NCBI GenBank assembly: GCA_964581605.1
Contig: CAZOPF010000036.1
Coordinates: 1-50,330, forward strand
From: CAADGU01 sp964581605
GTDB taxonomy: Bacteria > Chloroflexota > Anaerolineae > Promineifilales > Promineifilaceae
Length of the DNA stretch: 50,330 nt
Direction of reading: 5' to 3'
Under the pieces are notes generated by a model, which worked only from the letters and a program-made list of their open reading frames with translations, was not told the origin of the DNA and searched no databases. Positions within the stretch are counted from its first letter, which is position 1, and every line of letters starts with the position of its first letter. The position numbers and the translations under genes are program-made. Below are positions 1-8,826 of the stretch, one piece after another.

Positions 1-1205
1 ATGTGCAGGCCGCCATCTTCCAAAATGCTGGGGTACGGTTCGGTGGGGATGACCACCCGCTCCTGCACAATATAGGGGGATTTGAGGGCTTCTTCTACGG
101 CCGTTTCCCACCCACTCGCATTCGTCTGCCAGCCCAACACAATGCCATGCCCACCATAATCATCATTCGGCTTCAGCACCAGCTGGTCTTTGTATTTGTG
201 GATGAAGGGGATCAAGTCAATGGGCAGGCCGCCGTAGACCGTTTTGCGCTCCGCCACCGTGCGCGTCCAGGGGATGTGTGCCTGGATAGCGGCCGTTTCT
301 GCCTCGTCAAACAGATGGGCATTTTGCTCATCACTCAGCACGGCCAGGCTCATCTTTTTATAGAGCATCTTGCAGCGCCAGGGATTGACCATGCACACCG
401 CGCCATCCCGCACGGCATTCACCACCGGCTGGTTCAGCCCGCCCCGCTCAATCAGTTCGGTAATGAGAACGCGCTTGTAGATGAGGTTGATATGGTAATC
501 GCCATGCGTGAGACGGCCGTTCCTATACTCCACCTCCCGCGGATCCACAATCTCACACGCCAGCCCTTGCGAGGCAAAGTATTGCATGAACAGTTCAAAT
601 TCGCTGTGGGTTGGCACTTCGGCCCAGTCCAAAATGGCAATATTCGGTTTGCCTGTGCCGCCCCACTGCCGGTACGCCCGCATCAACACATGCAGCACCG
701 CATGGCGCGTGGGCAACGGCCGTACCACATACTCCCGCATAAACATGCCCATCACCGGCAGCCCATAAAACACCTCAGTCAACACATCGCTGTAAGCGGA
801 AGCGGCCGGCACTTCAGCGTTATACTCCGTAAACTTCAGTTCGCCCGTGTCCGTCACAAAAAACGCATCCAGCCGCGTCAATGGCGTATGCCCCTGGTAG
901 CCAGGATCATGTTGAATGAGTTCCTCCTCCCAATCCACCAGCCCAAACTGCTGCCGGAAGCCCACATCTTGTATGGCTAATTCAGAAATTTTGTCAAAGG
1001 CGCGCAGCAACGGCCGTATCGCCTTGCGCAAAAAGGTGTACTGTTCCGGCAGCAAAAAGCGCGGCCGCAGCACCGTACACAACGGCCGTTCCCCAAAAAA
1101 CAGCCCGCGCATCCGCATCTGCTCCGCCAACTGCCCCTGCGACTCCGCCGCCAGCTCCTCCGTCAACAAATCATGGTACGTCCGTATCGCCTCTTTCAGC
1201 GCCAT
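1..1205 (-). CDS. Circularly permuted ATP-grasp ligase (glutathionylspermidine synthase-like), 3' end outside window
   Basis: The gene opens at an ATG at 1205-1203 behind a GAGGAAGAG ribosome-binding site and runs off the window edge, giving at least 401 residues. I translated it by hand because it has no stop inside the window. The stretch KPNDDYGGHGIVLGW near the visible C-terminus is the nucleotide-binding lysine and glycine-rich loop typical of the circularly permuted ATP-grasp family. Members of that family form amide bonds between a carboxylate and an amine, as in glutathionylspermidine synthase. The N-terminal part contains TEYNAEVPAA, a typical substrate or metal-site segment. It follows a second ATP-grasp gene and an esterase on the same strand, so the three probably act on one product. 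The substrate is unknown. Confidence 0.8.
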   Translation of the reverse strand, partial: MALKEAIRTYHDLLTEELAAESQGQLAEQMRMRGLFFGERPLCTVLRPRFLLPEQYTFLRKAIRPLLRAFDKISELAIQDVGFRQQFGLVDWEEELIQHDPGYQGHTPLTRLDAFFVTDTGELKFTEYNAEVPAASAYSDVLTEVFYGLPVMGMFMREYVVRPLPTRHAVLHVLMRAYRQWGGTGKPNIAILDWAEVPTHSEFELFMQYFASQGLACEIVDPREVEYRNGRLTHGDYHINLIYKRVLITELIERGGLNQPVVNAVRDGAVCMVNPWRCKMLYKKMSLAVLSDEQNAHLFDEAETAAIQAHIPWTRTVAERKTVYGGLPIDLIPFIHKYKDQLVLKPNDDYGGHGIVLGWQTNASGWETAVEEALKSPYIVQERVVIPTEPYPSILEDGGLH

Positions 1206-1221
1206 CTCTTCCTCACAGAAG

Positions 1222-1300
1222 AGCAGAGGGGCAGAGGGGCGGAGGAGCGAAGGGGATTATTTCTCCTCCGCTCCCCTGCTCCTCCGCTCCTCCGCTCAAA
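1222..1300. repeat. Intergenic hairpin of tandem GGAG/GCAGAGG words
   Basis: A purine-rich left arm (GAGCAGAGGGGCAGAGGGG...) faces a pyrimidine-rich right arm (CTCCTCCGCTCCCCTGCTCC...) across a short ATTATTT centre. Each arm is made of 6-8 base near-repeats. It fills the gap between the two ATP-grasp genes and touches the stop codon of the upstream one at 1296. It may tune or terminate transcription inside the operon. Confidence 0.7.
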
Positions 1301-2213
1301 ATAGTTCACTCCACTTCAACTCATTCACCTGCGGCTTCGGCTCGGTCGCCAGCCGGATGCACATATCGGCCATATGCTCCACACACCAGCGATGGAACTC
1401 ATAGCCCAACGAATTGACATCCATATCCGGCGCCGGGTTCATAAAATCAATGGCATAAGGCACACCATCCCGCACCGCCCATTCGGCCGTGTTCATATCA
1501 TAGCCAAACGCCCGCACCAACTTCAAACAATCCGAATAGATGCGCTCATACAGTTCCGGTGACAGGTCATGGTGCATATAACGGCGGCTGGTGGGGTCAT
1601 ACTTCATCACCAACACCTCCTCCTGCCCCAGGCACATACAGCGGATGTAATTGTCCCACTTAATAAACTCTTGCAACACCATCGTCAGCAGGCCAGACTG
1701 GTCATAACTGCGCCACAAATCCTCATAATTGTGGCAAATGTACACCTCTTTCCAGCCGCCGCCGTGGGCATCCTTCAGCACACAAGGAAAACCGCCGACG
1801 TACTCGATCAACGCTTCCCAGGGCATGGGGAACTGCAAATTACGCAGGCTCTTTTGGTGGTCAATGCCCGGAATGTAATCCTTATTTGGCAGCACGACTG
1901 TCTTCGGGCTGGCAATGCCCAGCTTCGTCACCAGCGACGCCCCAAAAAATTTGTCATCGGCCGTCCACATAAACGGGTTGTTGATCACATGCGTCCCTTG
2001 CAGCATGGCATTTTTCAGGAACGAGCGGTAATAGGGCACCTCATGGGAGATGCGGTCAATGATCACCGCATACTCCCCCGGCTCATTCATCTTCGTGCCG
2101 CCCAGTTTCACATATTCGGCCGTCACCCCTGCCTCCCGTTTATTCACCTCATCCATAAACGCCGGCGGCCACGACCATTCCATGCCCACCAAAAGACCAA
2201 TCTTTTTTGTCAT
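1296..2213 (-). CDS. ATP-grasp family carboxylate-amine ligase
   Basis: A 305-residue protein with an ideal start: AAAGGAGG lies six bases before the ATG. It shows an ATP-grasp layout. A pre-ATP-grasp region occupies about residues 1-90. The segment FPCVLKDAHGGGW (about 145-157) supplies the adenine/phosphate-binding Lys and glycine-rich turn. VLQEFIKWDNYIRCMCLG follows, and AIDFMNPAPDMDVNSLG near the C-terminus carries the metal-binding acidic/Asn pair. Such enzymes activate a carboxylate as acyl-phosphate and join it to an amine. It sits between an esterase gene upstream and a permuted ATP-grasp gene downstream, all on the minus strand. The product of the pathway cannot be read from the sequence. 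Confidence 0.85.
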   Translation of the reverse strand: MTKKIGLLVGMEWSWPPAFMDEVNKREAGVTAEYVKLGGTKMNEPGEYAVIIDRISHEVPYYRSFLKNAMLQGTHVINNPFMWTADDKFFGASLVTKLGIASPKTVVLPNKDYIPGIDHQKSLRNLQFPMPWEALIEYVGGFPCVLKDAHGGGWKEVYICHNYEDLWRSYDQSGLLTMVLQEFIKWDNYIRCMCLGQEEVLVMKYDPTSRRYMHHDLSPELYERIYSDCLKLVRAFGYDMNTAEWAVRDGVPYAIDFMNPAPDMDVNSLGYEFHRWCVEHMADMCIRLATEPKPQVNELKWSELF

Positions 2214-2229
2214 CCCAACCTCCTTTGGG

Positions 2230-2318
2230 GAATTAGGAATTATGAATTAGGAATTATGAAAAAGAGGCGCTCCTTCATAATTCATAATTCCTAATTCATA
2301 ATTCATAATTCATAATTC
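2230..2318. repeat. Intergenic hairpin of AATTATGAATTAGG words
   Basis: The left arm (2230-2260) is built from GAATTAGGAATTATGAA units and the right arm (2274-2318) from TTCATAATTC and CTAATTCATAATTC units. Together they fold into a long AT-rich hairpin around AAAGAGGCGCTCC. It lies directly after the esterase stop and before the ribosome-binding site of the ATP-grasp gene. Confidence 0.75.
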
Positions 2319-3038
2319 TCAATCATGCCCCCCGATATACAACCGAATCATCTTCATCCAATACGGCCAGTCATGTGACCAGCCGTCCCAGAGGCGCAGG
2401 GCGTTGCCGATGCCTTTGCCCCATAGCAGCCCGGACAGGTACTCGTTGTTACCGCGTAAACCGTCATCTCGCCCCACCGCCAGAATAATGTCCTGCCGCC
2501 GCAGCGCCGCTAGCCGCCCCCACTCATGCTCGTTGGGGATATACCAGACCGGGTTGTGGTTGTAGACATGCTCACTGCTATCGCCATCCGCCCAACGGGA
2601 GATGTCATAGATGCCGCTCATGCCAATGGTACGGCCGACCAGGTGCGGGTGGCGCAGGGCAAAATTGACGGCATGGTACGCGCCAAAGCTGGCGCCCACG
2701 GTAATGAGAAAAGGGTTGCGGTTTTTCTGCCAGGAGAGGGGCAGCACTTCGTAGAGCAGGTAGTTTTCATACTGCTGCTGCCGCCAGGCGCGGTCGCCGG
2801 GCCATTTCCACCAGGCGTACCAGCTTTCCGCGTCCACACTGTCCACGCAATATAGTTGAATCCAGCCCCGCGCCAGGTGTTCCCCCAGCGTGCCCATCAT
2901 GCCCCGATCTTCCCATTCGTAATACTTGCCTTTAGACGTGGGGAACACCAGCACCCGCGCTCCGGCATGGCCGAAGATAAGTAGCTCCATCTCCCGCCCC
3001 AGTGAGGGGCTGTACCAGCGGTGATATTCTCGATTCAT
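2319..3038 (-). CDS. Alpha/beta-hydrolase, esterase D/enterochelin-esterase-like
   Basis: A 239-residue protein of the PF00756-type esterase fold. The nucleophile elbow is GASFG with Ser117. The acid is in the segment AVGRDDGLRGNN (Asp191 or Asp192) and the base is His222 in WDGWSHDW. There is no signal peptide, so it is probably cytoplasmic. It is the first gene of a minus-strand trio with two ATP-grasp ligases, which suggests it hydrolyses or transfers an ester/thioester intermediate of the product they build. Upstream sequence is lost in the 100-N gap, so the promoter and any further operon genes cannot be seen. Confidence 0.85.
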   Translation of the reverse strand: MNREYHRWYSPSLGREMELLIFGHAGARVLVFPTSKGKYYEWEDRGMMGTLGEHLARGWIQLYCVDSVDAESWYAWWKWPGDRAWRQQQYENYLLYEVLPLSWQKNRNPFLITVGASFGAYHAVNFALRHPHLVGRTIGMSGIYDISRWADGDSSEHVYNHNPVWYIPNEHEWGRLAALRRQDIILAVGRDDGLRGNNEYLSGLLWGKGIGNALRLWDGWSHDWPYWMKMIRLYIGGHD

Positions 3039-3057
3039 GTGCTTCCCGTTTTTGGGG

Positions 3058-3157
3058 NNNNNNNNNNNNNNNNNNNNNNNNNNNNNNNNNNNNNNNNNNN
3101 NNNNNNNNNNNNNNNNNNNNNNNNNNNNNNNNNNNNNNNNNNNNNNNNNNNNNNNNN
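3058..3157. other. Assembly gap (100 N)
   Basis: Exactly 100 Ns, the conventional length for a scaffold gap of unknown size. Gene order across it is therefore not proven. Confidence 0.99.
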
Positions 3158-3391
3158 TTTGGCAGCTACACCACGCAAACGGTGATGGGGCCGGATGGGG
3201 AGCTTATCAAGGAGCGGGTGAGAACAACAGGTTTTGACACCGCCTCGGCCGTTGCTATCGTGGGGGTTATTGCGGTGGTGTGTCTGATTCCCATTATGAC
3301 AATTGCCATCCTGACGCTGCTGGGGCCACAAATTGGGAATGTCTTCTCCCGCATTACAGCCGGGCTGGAAGCCACGCCGCTGCCGCGCTAA
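3158..3391 (+). CDS. C-terminal part of a small membrane protein, Flp-pilin-like
   Basis: About 77 residues are readable in frame from the gap to a TAA at 3389-3391; the start lies in the gap. The visible part has one strongly hydrophobic segment (AVAIVGVIAVVCLIPIMTIAILTLLG) followed by PQIGNVFSRITAGL. A single helix followed by LLGPxIxxxFxxI..GL recalls the C-terminal half of Flp/Fap-type pilins, but the N-terminal processing site cannot be checked. No pilus assembly genes are visible nearby. The call rests on the pattern only. Confidence 0.4.
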   Translation, partial: FGSYTTQTVMGPDGELIKERVRTTGFDTASAVAIVGVIAVVCLIPIMTIAILTLLGPQIGNVFSRITAGLEATPLPR

Positions 3392-3450
3392 AATAACAAG
3401 AAGTCCACCTTCGGATTTTTACTTTCCTGATTTTACGGATTTGTTTTATT

Positions 3451-3474
3451 GGCAATGGGAAAGTTCCCATTGCC
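3451..3474 (+). terminator. Perfect 10-bp hairpin downstream of the pilin-like gene
   Basis: GGCAATGGGA pairs exactly with TCCCATTGCC across AAGT. No U-run follows, so it may be a weak terminator, a processing site or a leader structure for the metallophosphoesterase, which begins 26 bases later. Confidence 0.45.
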
Positions 3475-3499
3475 ACATATCCTATGAGGAAGAAACCCT

Positions 3500-4858
3500 A
3501 TGCTTGTTATTATCAGCGATCTCCATCTGACCGATGGGACAACAGGTATTACGATAGGTGCGGGCGCGTTTGAAGATTTCCGCGCTCGCCTGCAAGACCT
3601 GGCTTTTGATGCCTCATACCGGGCCGATGGCCGTTATGAACCCATCCAGACGCTCGACCTGCTGCTGTTGGGCGATATTTTTGACATTATCCGCTCCACG
3701 AAATGGACGGAACAGAAGGAAGGGCAGGCAGGGTATGTGCGGCCGTGGCACGATCCGCAAAGCGCACTTTTTATCAACAAAATCCGGGACATTACCCGGG
3801 CCATCCTGGCCCAAAATGCTGAGGCTTTTGCCATTCTCAAAGGAGTTAGCAGCGATCATCCTGTAACGATTCCTGATGCGCATGACGGCCGTAAACGAGT
3901 CCCCGTCCACACCAACATCCATTACCTGGTGGGCAACCACGACTGGTTCTTCCACCTGCCCGGCGCGGAATATGACGCCCTACGCCAGGAGGTGAACCAG
4001 GCATTGGGGCTATCCAATCCACCTGGCCCTTACCCGCATGATCCGGCCCAAACCCCCTGGCTGCTCGATATATACAAAGCCCACAGCGTCTTTGCCCGCC
4101 ACGGTGATATTTATGATCCCTTCAACTATGATAAGCAGAAGGGGCGCAATGCCGCCACGTTGGGTGACGCCTTTGTGGTGGAGCTGATTAACTTGTTTCC
4201 TCAAGAGGTCAAGGCGCGTATGGGGGACGAATTACCGGCCCCCCTGTTGGCCGGCCTGAATGAGCTGGCAAATGTACGGCCGTCGCTGCTGGTGCCGGTG
4301 TGGATTGATACGCTGCTCAAAAACATGAAAATCCCGGCCCCACAGGCAAAGCGTGTGAAAGCGATTTGGGACGAACTGGCGAACGCCTTTTTGCAGCTCG
4401 ATTTTGTGCGCGATAAGGATACGATACGGCCGTTTGACGCCGTTGATGTGCTGGAAATTGTCCTCAAATTGTATGACAACGTTTCGCTGGACACGGCCGC
4501 CAAAGCCATTCGCTTTATCGAAGACAAATTGTGGGGGGGCCATAGCTCCTTTGCCCACCATGCTCTGGACGAAACCGCATTCAAGGAACGTTGGGCGCGG
4601 CACATCATCTACGGCCATACCCACCATTATGAAATTGTGCCTCTGGACAAAGTGTATGTGGGGTATGATTCCTTCGACCAGCTTTATTATAACTCTGGCA
4701 CCTGGCACGCCGTGCATGAATTGGCACGCGCCCATGATGATCGGTTCGTTTTCTTTCAGGTGATGTCTTTCCTGGCGTTTTTCAAACCAGATGAGCGCAA
4801 GGGACGGCCGTTTGAAACCTGGGCGGGCGCGCTGGGGGCGAGGGGGGCACGGCCGTGA
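3500..4858 (+). CDS. Calcineurin-like metallophosphoesterase
   Basis: A 452-residue protein with all the dimetal-site motifs: SDLHL (Asp7, His9), GDIFD (Asp59), GNHD (Asn146, His147) and GHTHH (His373, His375). The spacing between GNHD and GHTH is about 225 residues. That is longer than in compact phosphodiesterases and indicates a helical insertion of unknown role, perhaps a cap over the active site. No signal peptide is visible. The start at 3500 follows ATGAGGAAG, a fair ribosome-binding site. The substrate cannot be assigned; phosphodiesters, nucleotides or protein phosphates are all possible in this family. It is a single gene and its downstream neighbours are pseudogenes. Confidence 0.9.
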   Translation: MLVIISDLHLTDGTTGITIGAGAFEDFRARLQDLAFDASYRADGRYEPIQTLDLLLLGDIFDIIRSTKWTEQKEGQAGYVRPWHDPQSALFINKIRDITRAILAQNAEAFAILKGVSSDHPVTIPDAHDGRKRVPVHTNIHYLVGNHDWFFHLPGAEYDALRQEVNQALGLSNPPGPYPHDPAQTPWLLDIYKAHSVFARHGDIYDPFNYDKQKGRNAATLGDAFVVELINLFPQEVKARMGDELPAPLLAGLNELANVRPSLLVPVWIDTLLKNMKIPAPQAKRVKAIWDELANAFLQLDFVRDKDTIRPFDAVDVLEIVLKLYDNVSLDTAAKAIRFIEDKLWGGHSSFAHHALDETAFKERWARHIIYGHTHHYEIVPLDKVYVGYDSFDQLYYNSGTWHAVHELARAHDDRFVFFQVMSFLAFFKPDERKGRPFETWAGALGARGARP

Positions 4859-5019
4859 TCCTCTCTGGGTGAGCCGCCGGGCGTGATGTGTGATGCGTCA
4901 AGCCGTAACCAGCCCCTCAGGGCCCTGTCATAAACTGCATAGCTTATCCATCGCCAGGTCATTGGCACGGCCGTTTGGCGTTGCGGCTACTTCAGAAATA
5001 GTGGCTGGCCAGAAGCCCG

Positions 5020-5250
5020 CCCTAACCGGCCAAAGGGTTTGGGGGATGCTACGACCTTCATCCCCCAAGGGGAACTGGTTGTTTGTGGGGGCGGTGATGT
5101 TGTTACCGGAGCTGGCTCAACTTTCTTACCGCGAACAGGAACACACCGTTCAGATCGAGGATAATCTCTATCAAGTGCCCGTCCGTGAACCGAAGCCAGG
5201 AGATTATGCCAACCATTCCCATGAGCTAAACGCCGGCACGAGCCGTTCCA
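5020..5250 (+). pseudogene. Degraded SET-domain protein remnant
   Basis: Two reading frames together give a recognisable SET-domain fragment. The first frame reads GLGDATTFIPQGELVVCGGGDVV. After a shift near 5100 the second reads ELAQLSYREQEHTVQIEDNLYQVPVREPKPGDYANHSHELNAG. The piece YANHSHELNAG matches the NHSCEPNAG signature of bacterial SET proteins, with the Cys already lost. The remainder of the domain is missing and the sequence runs straight into a GH3 remnant on the other strand. I see no start codon or intact frame. The preceding stretch 4859-5019 holds nothing I can assign. Confidence 0.5.
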
Positions 5251-5289
5251 TGAAACACGCGGATGGGCATAGGCAAAAGTGGTGTAGCT

Positions 5290-5815
5290 GAGGCCATAAA
5301 GGGCACATCTACGTTCGTGGGGTTGATGTGGGAACTGCCGCCGCCCTGAAAATGGGGCGTTTGCGCGGCACGGCCGATAACGGCGATATGCTGCGGGTTT
5401 TGCAGAGGCAAAATGCCGTTGTTCTTCAGCAGCACCATGCCCGCGGTGGCCGCCTTACGTGCCAGGGCGTGATGGGCGGCGCTATCAAATTGGATGCCTT
5501 TGCCGGGGTCAAGCTGTGCCTTTGGCGTTTCGGCCGCTTGGAAGACAATGCGCAAGATACGGGCAACGGCCGTGTCCAGCACCGTTTCATCCAGTTCCCC
5601 ATTGTTCACCACTTCAATCACCGCCTGCACCCGCGCTTTTTTTAGAGCCTGGCATTTCCAGGTCTAACCCGGCCTGCAAGGCCGCTACCCGGTCATGCGC
5701 CGCTCCCCAATCGGAAACGACAAAACCTTCAAACCCCCACTCACCCCGCAAAATATCAGTGAGCAGTTCAACACATCGTTGGCGCGGCTGCCCCATTGGA
5801 ATTCACCGGAGAGGA
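5290..5815 (-). pseudogene. GH3 beta-glucosidase remnant, frameshifted and truncated at both ends
   Basis: The upper frame encodes LLTDILRGEWGFEGFVVSDWGAAHDRVAALQAGLDLEMPGSKK. This is the GH3 active-site region with the nucleophile Asp of SDW. It then breaks at a run of seven T on the plus strand (5637-5643). Removing one base restores the next frame, which continues as QAVIEVVNNGELDETVLDTAVARIL and then reaches GMVLLKNNGILPL and GGGSSHINPTNVDVPF. Homology stops near 5290 and near 5815, although intact GH3 enzymes are 700 residues or longer. The gene is therefore dead, whatever the status of the homopolymer shift. Confidence 0.8.
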
Positions 5816-5900
5816 TGTCCAGAGATACGGCCGTGTCCACCCCCGTCAGCCATCTTACCAGGCCGTGGGAGCCAGCCTCACCAGCCGTTTGACGCCAATA

Positions 5901-8714
5901 TCAGAGATCTTCGTCGGTTTTGTCTGGCTCATAGCTCCCTTCATTTTCCGGGCTGGTGGGTGTGGGCACGCCACCCGCAGGGAGCACTTCGCGGGCCTTG
6001 CTGGTGCCGGTGGGGGGGCCAACAATGCCCATCTCCTCCATCTGGTCAATCAGGCGGGCGGCGCGGGTGTAGCCAATGCGGAAACGGCGCTGGAGGAGGG
6101 AGGTGGAGGCTTTGTTGAGCTGGCGCACCATGGCAATCGCCTCCGGCATCAGGTCGTCTTCGGCCGATGGTGGTTCATTTTCGGCTTCTTGCAGCGCTTC
6201 TTGAATCGCTTCCCACAACGGCTGCTGTTTGGTCGGTTCCGGTTTGGCCGCAGGTTTTGGCGCAGGAGCAAACACGTCATCGGGGTCAGGTGTGGGTGTA
6301 GGGGTCACGACCACCGGTTGGCTCTGGGGCGATTGGCGCACGGCCGTACCGCCCATGTTGATGACCGGCGGGGCAATGGCGGGGGCGGGTTGGGTTACGG
6401 CCGTGTCCGTTACCGTTTTCGTCTGATTTGGCGGCGCAACCGGTTCGTCCTCTTCATCCACTGCCGCTTCAACGGGGCGTGGTTGGGCGCTTTCTGTGGC
6501 CGGAATCAGGTTAAAGCGGCGGGCAACACGCCAGTAATCAATCAGCTTGCTCAGTTCGCCATCACTCACAAAACAGCCCTGCGCCCGGATAGGGGACGCC
6601 GCGTCCGGCGCCTGGTAGAGCATATCCCCCTGGCCCAACAGCCGTTCTGCGCCCGTGGCGTCCAAAATGACACGGCTGTCCGTGCCCGACGCCACCGCAA
6701 AGGCGATACGCGCCGGGAAGTTGGCTTTGATCAAACCAGTGACCACATCTACCGACGGCCGTTGCGTGGCAATAATCAGGTGCATACCCGTCGCCCGCGC
6801 CAACTGCGCCAGCCGGGTGATGCCCCGTTCCGTCTCCTCCGGCGACATCATCATCAGGTCGGCCAGTTCGTCTACAATAATCACGATGTACGGCAATGCC
6901 TCGGCATCTTTCTGGCGGCGGATTTTTTTGTTGTAATCGGTGATATTGCGCGCCCCCACCTCGGCAAACAGCTTGTAGCGGTTGTCCATCTCCCGCATCG
7001 CCCATTGCAACACGCCAATCACCCGATCCATCTCCACCACCACCGGCGCGGCCAGATGGGGGATGCCGTTATAGCCGGTCAGTTCCACGCGCTTGGGGTC
7101 AACCATCACCAGCTTCAACTGGTCAGGTGTGTTTTGCAGCAGCAGGCAGGCGATGATGCCATTGACGCAGACGGATTTACCGGAGCCGGTGGCCCCGGCA
7201 ATGAGCAGGTGCGGCATTTTGGTCAGGTCGGCGGTGATGGGCTGCCCGGCCACATCCTGCCCCAAGCCTAACCGCAACGGCGATTTGATTTTCTGGAATT
7301 CGGCCGTTTCCATCACGTCGCGCAGGGAGACGAGCGCTTTGGCCGGATTGGGGACTTCGATGCCCACGTACCCTTTGCCGGGCACGGGGGCTTGAATGCG
7401 GATGGCGGCGGCGTGTAAGGCCAGCGCCAGGTCATCGGCCAGGCCGGCAATTTTGCCTACCTTGACTTTGGTGCGTTTGCCGTTGCGCATTTCCAGGAAA
7501 CTGGGTTCCACACCAAACTGGGTGACGGTTGGCCCCTGGTTGATCTCCACCACCGTCGCCGGTGCGCCAAAACTTTCCAGGGTGTGTTCGATGATTTCCA
7601 CCTGTTCGCGGATGATGGTGCCGGAGGGGTCATGGTCGGTGCCGGGGTTGAGCATGTCGGTGAGGGTGGGCAATTGCCAGTTGTGGGCGGGACGGCCGTT
7701 ACTGCCCAAAAACACCGGTGAGACGATGGTAGCCGGTTCGGGTTTGGCAGCGGGTTCTCTTTTGGGCGGGGACGGCCGTGTCTCGCGGGGCGGCCGTAAC
7801 TGCACTCGTGGCGGCGCAACTTGGGCGGTATCCGGTGGGGGGGTGGTCTGTTCAGGCACGGCCGCCAAGGGCAGCGGCGGTTGGTTGGGGTCCGGTTCGG
7901 GGGCCGGGCGGCGGGCGCGGCGGCTGTTCACCACCACCTCCCGCTCCGGTAAGGCGGCTTCTTCCACAGGCAACCCTGCCCTCAACTGGTTGATAAATTG
8001 TCCAAAGCCTTCGCGTGTGACGCCAGAAAGCAGCACCGCGCCAATAATCGCCACCACAATCAGCGTAAAAGCCGCCCCCAGATTGCCCAGGCTGCCCTGC
8101 AAACCATAGGTGACGATGCCACCCAGGTAGCCGCCGCCCTGCCCGGCCTTCGCTATTGCCCAAACATCGGCGTATGTGCCCCGCGCTAAAATGAGTTGCG
8201 TGGCAAACGCCTCAAATGACAGAAAGAGCAGCACAAAGCCGGTAACACGAAAAGCAGGCAGTTCCGGCTGTTGGTCCATGCCCCACAAGACCAGATACAG
8301 CCCAATGCCACCAGTGATCAGCGGGGCCAGCAGCCCGCCCCAACCAAATAACTGCCGCATGGCGTTGGAGAGGGCTTGCGGCAACTGCCCCTGTGTGGGT
8401 GAAAGCAGACTCAGTATCAGGAAGAAAGTGAGAAAAACAATAATGATGCCGGAGATGAGAGCTTTTTGGGCCAGATTGAGGCGCAGTTCGCGGGGCGTTT
8501 TGCTGCGCCGGGTGGTCGTCTTACGGGGGGTGGTGGTTTTGCGGGGCGTCGCTGTTTTGCGGGGCGTAGGCGATTTTTGGGTGCCGCCGCGGGTGGGTTT
8601 GCTGCGGGCGGCCGTTTTTTGGCGCGAGGGTTTTGAGCCGTTGGCTTTTTGTTGGCCGTTTGTTTGGGTACGGCCGTTTCCTTTGTTTGAGGCACCTGTT
8701 TTTTTCTCAGCCAT
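5901..8714 (-). CDS. ftsK: DNA translocase FtsK/SpoIIIE
   Basis: A 937-residue hexameric DNA pump that clears chromosome termini from the division septum. The N-terminus (about 1-80) is strongly basic, with tandem PRKTTTPRKT-type repeats, and is followed by four membrane segments between about 84 and 240. A proline-rich linker leads to the motor, with Walker A GATGSGKS near residue 508 and Walker B IIVDELADLMM. The winged-helix gamma domain (about 850-911, MPEAIAMVRQLNKASTSLLQRRF) reads DNA polarity sequences. The C-terminal tail is acidic. Start ATG at 8714. It is divergent from pgeF, with a likely promoter between them. Confidence 0.96.
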   Translation of the reverse strand: MAEKKTGASNKGNGRTQTNGQQKANGSKPSRQKTAARSKPTRGGTQKSPTPRKTATPRKTTTPRKTTTRRSKTPRELRLNLAQKALISGIIIVFLTFFLILSLLSPTQGQLPQALSNAMRQLFGWGGLLAPLITGGIGLYLVLWGMDQQPELPAFRVTGFVLLFLSFEAFATQLILARGTYADVWAIAKAGQGGGYLGGIVTYGLQGSLGNLGAAFTLIVVAIIGAVLLSGVTREGFGQFINQLRAGLPVEEAALPEREVVVNSRRARRPAPEPDPNQPPLPLAAVPEQTTPPPDTAQVAPPRVQLRPPRETRPSPPKREPAAKPEPATIVSPVFLGSNGRPAHNWQLPTLTDMLNPGTDHDPSGTIIREQVEIIEHTLESFGAPATVVEINQGPTVTQFGVEPSFLEMRNGKRTKVKVGKIAGLADDLALALHAAAIRIQAPVPGKGYVGIEVPNPAKALVSLRDVMETAEFQKIKSPLRLGLGQDVAGQPITADLTKMPHLLIAGATGSGKSVCVNGIIACLLLQNTPDQLKLVMVDPKRVELTGYNGIPHLAAPVVVEMDRVIGVLQWAMREMDNRYKLFAEVGARNITDYNKKIRRQKDAEALPYIVIIVDELADLMMMSPEETERGITRLAQLARATGMHLIIATQRPSVDVVTGLIKANFPARIAFAVASGTDSRVILDATGAERLLGQGDMLYQAPDAASPIRAQGCFVSDGELSKLIDYWRVARRFNLIPATESAQPRPVEAAVDEEDEPVAPPNQTKTVTDTAVTQPAPAIAPPVINMGGTAVRQSPQSQPVVVTPTPTPDPDDVFAPAPKPAAKPEPTKQQPLWEAIQEALQEAENEPPSAEDDLMPEAIAMVRQLNKASTSLLQRRFRIGYTRAARLIDQMEEMGIVGPPTGTSKAREVLPAGGVPTPTSPENEGSYEPDKTDEDL

Positions 8715-8743
8715 AGCTCAGATGTTCCGTGTGATACGCGGGC

Positions 8744-8749
8744 ATTATA
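8744..8749 (-). promoter_or_regulatory. Candidate -10 box for ftsK
   Basis: On the minus strand TATAAT lies 30 bases before the ftsK ATG. No convincing -35 is visible, so this is a suggestion only. Confidence 0.35.
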
Positions 8750-8826
8750 ACATGGTTGGAGCATATCGTCAGCCAGTGGTAAGATTGCCTGCACCACAGG
8801 TTGGGCGGCAGGGCATGGGATGAATA

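Noticed and set aside
3..980. Long plus-strand open frame of 325 codons at the window start
   Set aside because: It is the antisense shadow of the permuted ATP-grasp gene. Its composition is His/Arg/Pro-rich and unlike any family, while the minus strand gives clear motifs and a ribosome-binding site.
4890..5291. 133-codon plus-strand frame as an intact gene
   Set aside because: Only its second half resembles a SET domain and the first half of that domain is in another frame. I treat it as part of a pseudogene.
5796..7271. 491-codon plus-strand frame opposite ftsK
   Set aside because: Antisense shadow of the FtsK motor and gamma domains.
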